Position numbers and translations under genes: made by a program. DNA of 64,000 bases. It comes from an uncultured Fulvivirga sp. GTDB taxonomy: Bacteria; Bacteroidota; Bacteroidia; Cytophagales; Cyclobacteriaceae. Below the pieces are notes generated by a model. The model was not told where the DNA came from and did not search any database. It was given only the letters and a program-made list of their open reading frames with translations. How positions within the stretch are numbered: position 1 is the stretch's first letter; each line of letters opens with the position of its first letter. The stretch spans positions 62,001 to 126,000 of the forward strand of contig CANMSE010000001.1 of NCBI GenBank assembly GCA_947500555.1, read 5' to 3'. Below are positions 53,468 to 61,876 of this stretch, one piece after another.

Positions 53468-53475
53468 CAAACTTA
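53468..53475 (-). promoter_or_regulatory. Promoter -7 box of the pan operon
   Basis: On the minus strand this reads TAAGTTTG, matching TAnnTTTG, 21 bases before the panC start. It lies back to back with the promoter of the divergent GT5-like gene. Confidence 0.42.
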
Positions 53476-53496
53476 AGTTTTTCAAAATATATAATC

Positions 53497-53525
53497 TTGA
53501 TTATTGAAGAAAATTTGTACTTTTG
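53497..53525 (+). promoter_or_regulatory. Promoter of the GT5-like/DUF4270/glmS operon
   Basis: TTG at 53497-53499, an 18-base spacer and TACTTTTG at 53518-53525 match the Bacteroidota consensus. The start codon at 53565 lies 39 bases beyond, which excludes an in-frame start at 53523. Confidence 0.65.
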
Positions 53526-53564
53526 TGCTTTCATTCAGCAACACAAATCAAATCATTATATAAT

Positions 53565-54365
53565 ATGTCAAAATTACGCATTCTTTATGTTGCCAGTGAA
53601 ATTAATCCATTTTTACAGACATCAGAAGTAGCTGACTTTGTTAGAAAATTGCCTCAAGCTATGCAGGAAAGGGGTATGGAGATAAGGATACTGGTACCAA
53701 GATTTGGGCTAATAAACGAGAGAAAAAACAGGTTACATGAGGTTGTAAGACTTTCTGGAATAAATATTTCAGTTGGTGATGAGGAAAAACCATTGGTGAT
53801 AAAGGTAGCTTCAATTCCAAATGCGAAACTTCAAGTTTACTTTATAGATAATGAAGATTACTTTCATAGAAAGTCCGTTTTTCATGATAAAGAAAATAAG
53901 TTTTTTGAAGATAATGATGAGCGTGCAATATTTTTCTGTAAAGGCGTTATAGAAACGGTTAAAAAACTAGGATGGGCTCCTGATATCGTTCATTGTAATG
54001 ATTGGATGACTAGCTTGATACCGCTTTACTTGAAGACCACGTATAAAAATGATCCTTTGTTCAAAGAAACAAAATCAATTTTCAACGTCCATAATAACAG
54101 TTTCAGCCATAAATTTGGAGGAGATCTTATTGAGAAAGTGAAAATGATGGATATTGAAGATAGTATGCTTTCCAATTTGGAAAGCGCTGATTATGATGGC
54201 TTCATAAAGTTAGGTACGGAATTTTCAGATTTAACCATCCAGCCTGAAGATAATGATTCACTCGAAAATCTATTAAAAGATGTTAAGAATAAAATTGAAG
54301 TCATTGAACAAGACGATAATTTTTCTGAATCATATTACAACCTATATAATGAACTTGTTGGATAG
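53565..54365 (+). CDS. Truncated GT5 (glycogen/starch synthase-like) domain protein
   Basis: A 266-residue protein corresponding only to the N-terminal Rossmann domain of glycogen synthase. It keeps LRILYVASEINPF, a RGMEIRILVPRFG block and the PDIVHCNDWMTSLIPLYL segment. The ADP-glucose loop (K-x-G-G-L in true synthases) is replaced by QTSEVADF, and the whole C-terminal half is absent, so glycosyl transfer is unlikely. It ends in an acidic tail. It is linked to glmS and a DUF4270 gene, suggesting a structural or regulatory role in envelope precursor metabolism. Confidence 0.75.
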   Translation: MSKLRILYVASEINPFLQTSEVADFVRKLPQAMQERGMEIRILVPRFGLINERKNRLHEVVRLSGINISVGDEEKPLVIKVASIPNAKLQVYFIDNEDYFHRKSVFHDKENKFFEDNDERAIFFCKGVIETVKKLGWAPDIVHCNDWMTSLIPLYLKTTYKNDPLFKETKSIFNVHNNSFSHKFGGDLIEKVKMMDIEDSMLSNLESADYDGFIKLGTEFSDLTIQPEDNDSLENLLKDVKNKIEVIEQDDNFSESYYNLYNELVG

Positions 54366-55752
54366 CAGAATAAGGCTACTAGTACTGGTAGCCTTTACAT
54401 TCTTTGCTTGTGAAGAAGAAGTTGGAGAACTCAATTTGAACCCCGAAAATAATTTGGGGATTTTTTTTGCTGAATCATCACTCGAAAATAATATAAAGCA
54501 AGTTTGGGCGGGTAGCGCACCTAGCTCGTTTTCTGGTTTGATATTGACAGGATCTTACAATGATTCAATTTTCGGAATTACAAAAGCCAGAGCCTACTGT
54601 GATATCTCTGTGGGCTTAGCTTCTTTCGACCTAACAACCATAAGTACCGCAGAACTCAGAGACCTAGAACTAAGCCTTAGAATAACTGATGCAGTAGGTA
54701 ATTTTGATAGCCAAGATTTACAAAAATTCACCCTTTATAAGTTAGCTGATGTTATTGAAGATGAAGAAAATTTAACTACCTCTTCGACCATAGCTCTAGG
54801 TGAAAAGGTTGGTGAAATAGAATTCAATCTTTTTGCTGATTCAATTGGATTGGAGCTTGAAGGAATTGTAGATACTTCAAGATATGATGCAAATGGCTTT
54901 TACAATTATCTCACCACTTTTGAGTTGACCGACAGTTATAAAGATGAATTTATTGACGCTTTCATTAACTCCGTTGAAACAGGAGTTGCGGATGCCAATG
55001 ATATGGATGACATTGATAGTCTTGGATATTTTCTTGATCAAAATTTGAAAGGGTTGGCCATTATCCCTGATGAAAATAATACAGCAATTATTACCTACAA
55101 CATAAACGATGTAGAGAATTACTCTTTCCAACTTGATTATACGATTGAAAATAATGAATCAAATCGTGTTGATCAAGAGGCTAGCTTCATTCTGAACTCA
55201 TTAAAATCTTTTAACAATATAACCCCAAATGAAGATGAACCTTGGAATGATGGCGTTTTTCAAGGAGTTGTTAACCTGAATGAGCCTTTCGTAACAAATA
55301 CTGAATATGTATATCTTGAAACAGGTACAAATATGCTATTTACTATTGATATTTCTGGATTCAATACGCTTAAGGATTCGATTCCAAATGCTATTATCCA
55401 GCGTGCTGTTTTATCTTTAAAGAATGTACCTGAAGAAAACTCTACTACAAACCTACCTTTTAACCTATCAGCATTGATGAGTACCCAATCAGATATATCA
55501 GATGGTATATTAAGTAATTTAACTGATAATAGTGTTCTTAATGATCTCCCCAGCTCTTTTGAGTATAATGAAGATGATGAAACCTATCAAGTAGAAATTC
55601 CTTTATACTTGCAAGGCATTGCAGATGGTACAATTCCTTATGATCAGTTGGTATTTGACATCAACTCAACCTTACGAGATGCACAGTTAAACAACTTTTT
55701 TGTGCAAAAAAAAGATATAACCATCCGTTTTTATTATTCAATAAGTAATTAA
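54349..55752 (+). CDS. DUF4270 family lipoprotein
   Basis: A 467-residue surface or periplasmic lipoprotein: a signal with lipobox TFFAC (Cys near 20), then a beta-rich body beginning NLNPENNLGIFFAES and including LILTGSYNDSIFGITKARAY, the recurring DUF4270 opening. Acidic Asn/Asp-rich segments follow. Function is unknown. The ATG at 54349 overlaps the end of the preceding gene by 17 bases and gives the lipoprotein signal directly. glmS starts 3 bases after its stop. Confidence 0.82.
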   Translation: MNLLDSRIRLLVLVAFTFFACEEEVGELNLNPENNLGIFFAESSLENNIKQVWAGSAPSSFSGLILTGSYNDSIFGITKARAYCDISVGLASFDLTTISTAELRDLELSLRITDAVGNFDSQDLQKFTLYKLADVIEDEENLTTSSTIALGEKVGEIEFNLFADSIGLELEGIVDTSRYDANGFYNYLTTFELTDSYKDEFIDAFINSVETGVADANDMDDIDSLGYFLDQNLKGLAIIPDENNTAIITYNINDVENYSFQLDYTIENNESNRVDQEASFILNSLKSFNNITPNEDEPWNDGVFQGVVNLNEPFVTNTEYVYLETGTNMLFTIDISGFNTLKDSIPNAIIQRAVLSLKNVPEENSTTNLPFNLSALMSTQSDISDGILSNLTDNSVLNDLPSSFEYNEDDETYQVEIPLYLQGIADGTIPYDQLVFDINSTLRDAQLNNFFVQKKDITIRFYYSISN

Positions 55753-55755
55753 AAT

Positions 55756-57591
55756 ATGTGTGGAATCGTAGCTTATGTTGGGCATAGAAATGCTCATGAA
55801 GTAATCATTAAAGGTTTAAAAAGGCTCGAATACCGAGGATATGACAGTGCGGGTATTGCTCTTTTAAATGGTGATTTGAATGTTTATAAGAAGAAGGGGA
55901 AAGTAGCAGATCTAGAAGCTTTTGTTGTAAACGAAAAATTAAATAGCCCAATAGGTATAGGCCATACGAGGTGGGCTACTCATGGTGAGCCAAATGATGA
56001 AAACGCACATCCCCATTATTCACAATCCAACAATTTAGCAATTATCCATAATGGTATAATTGAAAATTATAGTTCGTTAAAACAAGAATTAGTTAATAAG
56101 GGACATACGTTTACAAGTGATACTGACTCTGAAGTTTTTATACATTTTATTGAAGATATACAAGTTAATAATAACTGTAGTCTTGATGAAGCAGTTCGAC
56201 TGGCATTAACCCAGGTAGTAGGCGCCTATGCTATCGTAATTATGAATAAGGAGAATCCTGATCAACTGATTGCTGCTAGGAAAGGAAGCCCTTTGGTCAT
56301 AGGAATCGGTGAAAATGAATTTTTTCTTGCTTCCGATGCAACGCCAATAATTGAATACACAAATGAAGTAGTTTATCTAAATGAGCATGAGATTGCTGTT
56401 ATTGATGATGGTGAACTTAAGATAAAAAATACTCAGGATATTCCTCTTACGCCTTACGTCCAGACTTTAGATATGGAACTTGAAGCTATCGAAAAGGGAG
56501 GGTATGAGCATTTCATGCTCAAAGAAATTTTTGAGCAGCCAAAATCGATAAGTGATTGTATGAGGGGTCGTTTAGATGCCAATTCTGGCAGACTTGTGCT
56601 CGGAGGTATACGTGAGTATGCCAATAAATTGGTTACTGCTGACAGAATAGTTATTGTAGCCTGCGGAACATCATGGCATGCTGGGTTAGTAGCTGAGTAT
56701 TTCTTCGAAGAGTTTTGTAGAATCCCTGTTGAAGTAGAGTATGCTTCAGAATTTAGATACCGCAACCCAATAATAAATGAAGGTGATGTAGTAATCGCCA
56801 TTTCTCAGTCTGGTGAAACAGCTGACACTCTGGCTGCAATAGAGTTAGCGAAGTCAAAAGGGGCAATAATTTTTGGAGTATGTAACGTGGTAGGATCTTC
56901 CATTGCTCGAACTTCCCATGAAGGAGCCTATACTCACGCAGGTCCGGAGATTGGAGTGGCAAGTACAAAGGCATTTACCGCTCAGTTAACTGTACTTAAC
57001 ATGATTGCACTTCGTGTAGCTCATAAAAAGGGAACTATATCAGAAAGACGCTACAGAGAACTATTAGTTGAGTTGGAAAATATACCTGCTAAGGTTGAAA
57101 AAGCTTTGAAGCTTGAGCCTCAAATCAAAGAAATATCGGCTCTGTTTAAAGACTCTAAAAACTTTTTGTACTTAGGAAGAGGTTTCAACTTTCCAGTTGC
57201 ATTAGAAGGGGCACTAAAACTAAAAGAAATTTCATATATCCATGCCGAAGGTTACCCCGCTGCAGAAATGAAACATGGCCCAATTGCCTTAATAGATGAG
57301 GAAATGCCGGTAGTATTTATCGCCACAAGGGATAGCTCTTATGACAAGGTTGTATCAAATATTCAAGAGGTAAAAGCCAGGAAAGGAAAAGTAATAGCAG
57401 TAGTTACCGAAGGTGATGTTTTAATACCTAAAATGGCTGAATTTGTCATTGAGGTACCTAAAACTGATGAGGCTTTAATGCCAATGGTCTCAGTAATTCC
57501 TTTGCAATTACTTTCGTACCACATTGCCGTAATGCGCGATTGCAACGTAGATCAACCTAGAAACTTAGCAAAATCCGTCACGGTAGAATAA
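55756..57591 (+). CDS. glmS: Glutamine-fructose-6-phosphate aminotransferase (isomerizing)
   Basis: A 611-residue enzyme producing glucosamine 6-phosphate, the entry to UDP-GlcNAc for peptidoglycan and LPS. The N-terminal glutaminase starts MCGIVAYVGH, with Cys2 as nucleophile after Met removal, and has GIGHTRWATHGEPND. Two SIS domains follow (IVACGTSWHAG near 299; FLYLGRGFNFPVALEGALKLKE near 471). The C-terminus ends PRNLAKSVTVE as usual. It is the last gene of the operon; its stop abuts the stop of the convergent gene. Confidence 0.96.
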   Translation: MCGIVAYVGHRNAHEVIIKGLKRLEYRGYDSAGIALLNGDLNVYKKKGKVADLEAFVVNEKLNSPIGIGHTRWATHGEPNDENAHPHYSQSNNLAIIHNGIIENYSSLKQELVNKGHTFTSDTDSEVFIHFIEDIQVNNNCSLDEAVRLALTQVVGAYAIVIMNKENPDQLIAARKGSPLVIGIGENEFFLASDATPIIEYTNEVVYLNEHEIAVIDDGELKIKNTQDIPLTPYVQTLDMELEAIEKGGYEHFMLKEIFEQPKSISDCMRGRLDANSGRLVLGGIREYANKLVTADRIVIVACGTSWHAGLVAEYFFEEFCRIPVEVEYASEFRYRNPIINEGDVVIAISQSGETADTLAAIELAKSKGAIIFGVCNVVGSSIARTSHEGAYTHAGPEIGVASTKAFTAQLTVLNMIALRVAHKKGTISERRYRELLVELENIPAKVEKALKLEPQIKEISALFKDSKNFLYLGRGFNFPVALEGALKLKEISYIHAEGYPAAEMKHGPIALIDEEMPVVFIATRDSSYDKVVSNIQEVKARKGKVIAVVTEGDVLIPKMAEFVIEVPKTDEALMPMVSVIPLQLLSYHIAVMRDCNVDQPRNLAKSVTVE

Positions 57592-58239
57592 TTATTGATT
57601 AAGATATTCCTGCTTAAGTAAGTGGGATATCTTATATCGTTCGTCTTTGGTATCGTCATAAATTGCTTCCAATGTTTCATAAACATTGGAAATGCCAATT
57701 TTACTAGTCCACTCAAAGGGCCCAAAAGGGTAATTAGTACCTAGCTTCATCCCTTGATCAACATCCTCTTTTGAAGCTGTTCCTTCCTGTACAGTATTAT
57801 AGGCTTCATTAATGATCATTAGAATAATTCTAGGGCTTACCATACCTACTCTGTCCTGGACTATTTCATACTCTAATCCCAAACTTGACGGTAAGGTAGT
57901 GTTAGAATCAGGAAATCTACTGACTTCTAAAATGGGCCGCTTAACAAATGTAGGCAGTCCATTAAAACCAAAAATATGAGAAGGCCTACTTCCAAAGGTG
58001 AAGCCTAGTTCGCTAAGACTTAGCTGTACTGTATTTAAAAAAACATAGGTACTTGAAAGGTCTACATAAAGCTCATAATTATCTGGAAATTCTTGAATCG
58101 AAAAATCGAAAATGAAATCAAAATCATTAAGATTAGTAGATTGATCTATTAAGAAAGTCAATGTATAAGTAAAACTAGTTCCTAACCTCTCAGATAACTC
58201 ACTTAAAGAACTTTCCTGCCCAATAACCAAAACTTTCAT
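57592..58239 (-). CDS. 3-hydroxyacyl-CoA dehydrogenase-like protein with degenerate cofactor domain
   Basis: A 215-residue protein. The C-terminal half (about 125-205) matches the 3HCDH C-terminal helical domain: DRVGMVSPRIILMIINEAYN, then ASKEDVDQGMKLGTNYPFGPFEW. The N-terminal 100 residues keep a short Rossmann-like strand (KVLVIGQ) but not the G-x-G-x-x-G loop; it reads GQESSL. It is also about 70 residues shorter than normal enzymes. It may bind acyl-CoA without NAD-dependent catalysis. Its stop codon is directly next to that of glmS. Confidence 0.72.
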   Translation of the reverse strand: MKVLVIGQESSLSELSERLGTSFTYTLTFLIDQSTNLNDFDFIFDFSIQEFPDNYELYVDLSSTYVFLNTVQLSLSELGFTFGSRPSHIFGFNGLPTFVKRPILEVSRFPDSNTTLPSSLGLEYEIVQDRVGMVSPRIILMIINEAYNTVQEGTASKEDVDQGMKLGTNYPFGPFEWTSKIGISNVYETLEAIYDDTKDERYKISHLLKQEYLNQ

Positions 58240-58284
58240 ATACTCAGAATTTTAATACAATTTGTCAAACTACGATATTAGAGG

Positions 58285-58292
58285 CAAAACTA
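58285..58292 (-). promoter_or_regulatory. Possible -7 box of the 3HCDH-like gene
   Basis: On the minus strand this reads TAGTTTTG (TAnnTTTG), 46 bases before the start; a TTG about 16 bases further upstream could be the -33 element. Confidence 0.35.
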
Positions 58293-58313
58293 ATTCAAAT
58301 TAATAATTCAACC

Positions 58314-58694
58314 ATGAATAAGATAGTAAACAGTGACCTTGCACCGGAACCAATTGGACCTTACAGCCAAGCAGTACTTAGTAATAATATGCTTTTTGTC
58401 TCCGGTCAGATAGCCATAGACAGAGCCAGTGGTGATATGATCAATGAAAATATTGAGAAAGAGACTCGACAAGTAATGACCAATTTAGGGCATATCCTAT
58501 CAGAAGAGGACTTGAGCTTCAAAAATGTAGTAAAGTGCTCGATTTTTGTAAAAAACATGGATGATTTTGCTAAGATCAATGAGACTTATGGTGAATACTT
58601 TACTGAAAACCCTCCCGCAAGAGAAACTGTTGAAGTAAGCCGTCTTCCTAAAGATGTCAATGTGGAAATATCATGTATTGCAGTCAAGCAATAA
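58314..58694 (+). CDS. RidA family protein (reactive imine/enamine deaminase)
   Basis: A 126-residue trimeric Rid protein that hydrolyses 2-aminoacrylate-type enamines released by PLP enzymes. It has APEPIGPYSQAV (about 8-19), FVSGQIAIDR (about 29-38) and the PPARETVEVSRLPKDVNVEI block with the catalytic Arg (near 103). Length and motifs are those of the RidA subfamily. It is a short single gene before gltX. Confidence 0.93.
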   Translation: MNKIVNSDLAPEPIGPYSQAVLSNNMLFVSGQIAIDRASGDMINENIEKETRQVMTNLGHILSEEDLSFKNVVKCSIFVKNMDDFAKINETYGEYFTENPPARETVEVSRLPKDVNVEISCIAVKQ

Positions 58695-58729
58695 GTCATT
58701 ATCTAGGTGCTCATGAAAATTGCATTTTG

Positions 58730-58737
58730 TACTTTTG
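58730..58737 (+). promoter_or_regulatory. Possible -7 box of gltX
   Basis: TACTTTTG matches TAnnTTTG, 20 bases before the gltX start codon; no good -33 TTG lies at the expected distance. Confidence 0.4.
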
Positions 58738-58756
58738 CAGCCCTTAAGCGAAAAGC

Positions 58757-60307
58757 ATGAATAACGAAGTTAGAGTAAGGTTTGCTCCAAGTCCAACCGG
58801 GGCACTACATATAGGCGGTATAAGAACAGCACTTTATAATTACCTCTTTGCCAAAAAAAATAATGGTAAATTTATACTAAGAATTGAGGATACAGATAGA
58901 TCAAGATTTGTATCTGGAGCTGAAGAGTATATATCTGAAGCACTCTCCTGGTCAGGTATTGAACCAGACGAAAGTCCTTCAAAAGGTGGTGAGTTTGGTC
59001 CTTACAAGCAATCAGAAAGAAAAGGCATATACTCCAAGCACGTTCAAAGGCTATTAGATGACGACAATGCTTATTATGCTTTTGATACACCTGAAGAACT
59101 TACTGCTATGCGGGAGCGACTACAAGCAGCAAAAGTAGATTCTCCTCAGTATAATGGTATAACAAGGATGCAGATGCAAAATTCTTTGACTTTGTCAAAG
59201 GATGAAGTAAGCAAACGACTAGAATCCGGAGACCCCTATGTTGTAAGGTTAAAAGTTCCTGTAAAAGAGGAGATTAGACTTAAGGACATGGTACGAGGTT
59301 GGGTCATGGTACACTCTTCGGCAATAGATGATAAGGTGTTGATGAAATCTGATGGGATGCCTACTTATCATCTCGCCAACGTTGTTGACGACCATTTGAT
59401 GAAAATAACACATGTGATAAGAGGTGAAGAATGGCTTCCTTCCGCCCCATTGCATGTACTACTCTATAGGTACTTAGGTTGGGAAGATTCAATGCCCCAA
59501 TTTGCACACCTGCCTTTATTATTGAAACCTAATGGAAATGGCAAATTAAGTAAGCGTGACGGTGACAAATTAGGTTTTCCTGTATTTCCTATCTCAGGTC
59601 AATTTCCTGGAAAGGACGGTGCACCTGAGCTTTTTTCAGGTTTTAGAGAGGCTGGCTATTTAGCTGATGCATTTATTAATTTTCTAGCTTTGCTAGGCTG
59701 GAACCCTGGGACAGATGAAGAACTATTTTCCATGTCCGAATTAATAGAAGCTTTCTCGATAGAACGCATAGGCAAATCAGGAGCCAAATTTGACATTGAT
59801 AAAGCTAAATGGTTCAATCAGCAGTATCTTAAGTCAAGATCAGGAGACGAACTTACAGGCCATTTATCCAAGCATATTAAAGCTGAGCATATTCAGTACA
59901 ATGAAGAAAAACTTAGTCAAATATGTGACGTGCTAAAGGAACGCGTTGAATTTCCTCAAGAACTTTGGGTTGAAGGCCTGTTTTTCTTCGTTAGACCACA
60001 AGAGTACGATGAGAAAGTCATTTCAAAAAAATGGAATGAGGCCGTAGTACAAGTACTAACTAAGTTTGCCGAAAGGTTAAATAAACTTCCTAATGTAACA
60101 GCTGATCAAGTAAAAGATATATTCTTCCTAGTGCTTGAGGAATTGGGGGTTAAAATGGGGCAAGTGATGCAATCATTACGCATTGCTCTTACTGGCAAAG
60201 GTTCCGGGCCTGATTTAATGGCAGTCATGTCAATTTTAGGACCTGCTGAAACGGCTGAAAGAATAAAAATTGCTATAGATAATATACCCATAAAAATAGA
60301 ACAGTAA
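58757..60307 (+). CDS. gltX: Glutamyl-tRNA synthetase
   Basis: A 516-residue class I synthetase charging tRNA-Glu. The HIGH motif is PSPTGALHIGG (about 11-21) and the KMSKS motif is KLSKRDGDKLGF (about 262-273). The GVMVHSS-type and PTYHLANVVDDHLM segments are canonical for bacterial GluRS. The C-terminal anticodon-binding helices end at KIAIDNIPIKIEQ. tRNA-Gln charging status (direct or via GatCAB) cannot be judged here. A small unknown gene follows after 10 bases. Confidence 0.95.
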   Translation: MNNEVRVRFAPSPTGALHIGGIRTALYNYLFAKKNNGKFILRIEDTDRSRFVSGAEEYISEALSWSGIEPDESPSKGGEFGPYKQSERKGIYSKHVQRLLDDDNAYYAFDTPEELTAMRERLQAAKVDSPQYNGITRMQMQNSLTLSKDEVSKRLESGDPYVVRLKVPVKEEIRLKDMVRGWVMVHSSAIDDKVLMKSDGMPTYHLANVVDDHLMKITHVIRGEEWLPSAPLHVLLYRYLGWEDSMPQFAHLPLLLKPNGNGKLSKRDGDKLGFPVFPISGQFPGKDGAPELFSGFREAGYLADAFINFLALLGWNPGTDEELFSMSELIEAFSIERIGKSGAKFDIDKAKWFNQQYLKSRSGDELTGHLSKHIKAEHIQYNEEKLSQICDVLKERVEFPQELWVEGLFFFVRPQEYDEKVISKKWNEAVVQVLTKFAERLNKLPNVTADQVKDIFFLVLEELGVKMGQVMQSLRIALTGKGSGPDLMAVMSILGPAETAERIKIAIDNIPIKIEQ

Positions 60308-60317
60308 ATACTTCATC

Positions 60318-60542
60318 ATGGTGAAAAAGAGAAAGAAAAAGGATGCTGAGCCTAAAAAAGAGAAACCTACCGTAAATCCAGAATTGGATGGGTTTAACAT
60401 AGAAATTGATTCTTTTGGAGAGCTTAAGACTTCTTACGATATCGATAAAATCAACGAGTTTCTGAATAAGAATGTCGAAGACAAAAAACTCATTGATAGA
60501 GATGATATTGATACCACTAAATCAAATGATGAAGAGGAATAA
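60318..60542 (+). CDS. Small highly charged protein downstream of gltX
   Basis: A 74-residue soluble protein with a Lys/Glu-rich start (VKKRKKKDAEPKKEK), a central amphipathic stretch (GFNIEIDSFGELKTSYDIDKINEFLN) and an acidic tail (NDEEE). No family is recognised, but the central segment looks like a folded helix rather than random sequence. It is close behind gltX and probably cotranscribed. Confidence 0.6.
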   Translation: MVKKRKKKDAEPKKEKPTVNPELDGFNIEIDSFGELKTSYDIDKINEFLNKNVEDKKLIDRDDIDTTKSNDEEE

Positions 60543-60572
60543 CACTACACTCCTTCCATAAATTTTATCTGA

Positions 60573-60580
60573 TATATTTG
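60573..60580 (+). promoter_or_regulatory. Possible -7 box of the AlaDH/saccharopine-type dehydrogenase gene
   Basis: TATATTTG matches TAnnTTTG, 22 bases before the ATG at 60603. No -33 TTG is seen; its presence argues against an in-frame TTG start at 60585. Confidence 0.4.
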
Positions 60581-60602
60581 ACATTTGAAACATCCGAATT
60601 AT

Positions 60603-61817
60603 ATGACAAAGGTAAAAATAGGTATTCTTAAAGAGGGTAAGATCCCCATTGATAGAAGGGTTCCGATTATTCCATCTCAAGCACAAGAAATCAATGAAAG
60701 GTTTGATAATGCAACCGTACTTGTTCAAAAGAGTGATATAAGATGTTTTAAGGATTCGGATTATAAAGGTTGTGATATTCCAATAAAAGATGACGTTTCG
60801 GATTGCGATATTCTATTAGGTGTAAAGGAAGTGCCAATCGAAAATCTTGTGGAAGGCAAAACGTATCTTTTTTTCTCACATACTACAAAAGAGCAGCCTT
60901 ATAATCGTGATCTACTTCGAGCAATACTGGATAAGAAAATAACTTTGATAGACTATGAGCAGTTGACCGATAGCAATAATAGTCGGATTGTTGCTTTTGG
61001 AAGATATGCCGGAATAGTTGGCGCCTATAATGGTATTCTAACATACGGTAAGCGATACAACTTATTTAATATGAGGCCTGCTCACGAGTGTTTTGATCTT
61101 GAAGATTTAAAAACAGAATATAAAAAGGTTGACCTTCCAAAGATCAAAATTGCTCTTACTGGTGGTGGACGTGTTGCAAGAGGAGCAATGGAAGTATTAA
61201 ATGGAATGCGTATAAGGAAAGTCACCCCAGCTGACTACCTCAATAAACTATTCGATGAGCCAGTATATACGCAACTGAATAGCCGTGATTACAACAAGTC
61301 TAAAAAGGGTTCTGACTTCAGTACTCGGGAGTTTTATTCCTCACCTGAACTGTTCGAAAGTGATTTTGGTAAATATGCCGCTGTTACTGACCTATTAATA
61401 GCGGGTGCATTTTGGGATCCGGCCGCACCAGTACTTTTTAAAAGGCAAGATGCATTAGCATCAGACTTTAAGGTTAGGGTCATAGCAGATATCACTTGTG
61501 ATATTGAAGGGTCTATTCCATCTACAAAAAAACCAAGTACCATAGAAGATCCTATTTATGACTACAATCCGTCTGAGGATTCAGTTGAGCCCGCTTTAAA
61601 AGATGAAGCTAACATAACCGTAATGGCAGTCGACAACCTTCCTTGTGAGTTACCTCGAGATGCCTCTACAGACTTTGGAAAGGAATTGCTTAATAATGTA
61701 TTACCTAATTTGCTAGGAAATGATAGTGAGAAAGTAATTGAAAGAGCCATGATCACAAAAGATGGTAATTTGACCGACAAATTCTCCTATTTGCAAAATT
61801 ACGTTGATGGCAATTAA
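60603..61817 (+). CDS. NAD(P)-dependent oxidoreductase of the alanine dehydrogenase/saccharopine dehydrogenase type
   Basis: A 404-residue protein with an AlaDH/PNT-like N-terminal domain (VKIGILKEGKIPIDRRVPI; LLGVKEVP; FFSHTTKEQPYN) and a Rossmann domain (KIALTGGGRVARGAMEVLNGM, about 176-196). The FFSHTTK block and later DITCDIEGSIPST segment resemble L-lysine-forming saccharopine dehydrogenases and lysine-ketoglutarate reductases more than alanine dehydrogenase. The start at 60603 fits the predicted promoter. The substrate is therefore lysine/saccharopine by inference. Confidence 0.78.
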   Translation: MTKVKIGILKEGKIPIDRRVPIIPSQAQEINERFDNATVLVQKSDIRCFKDSDYKGCDIPIKDDVSDCDILLGVKEVPIENLVEGKTYLFFSHTTKEQPYNRDLLRAILDKKITLIDYEQLTDSNNSRIVAFGRYAGIVGAYNGILTYGKRYNLFNMRPAHECFDLEDLKTEYKKVDLPKIKIALTGGGRVARGAMEVLNGMRIRKVTPADYLNKLFDEPVYTQLNSRDYNKSKKGSDFSTREFYSSPELFESDFGKYAAVTDLLIAGAFWDPAAPVLFKRQDALASDFKVRVIADITCDIEGSIPSTKKPSTIEDPIYDYNPSEDSVEPALKDEANITVMAVDNLPCELPRDASTDFGKELLNNVLPNLLGNDSEKVIERAMITKDGNLTDKFSYLQNYVDGN

Positions 61818-61876
61818 ACGATAGCAGTAGTCTAAGCGTTATTCAGTCAGTTAAAATTTGCTACTTTTAAGGTATA

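Noticed and set aside
53565..54365. Functional glycogen synthase
   Set aside because: The C-terminal GT-B half and the K-x-G-G-L loop are missing.
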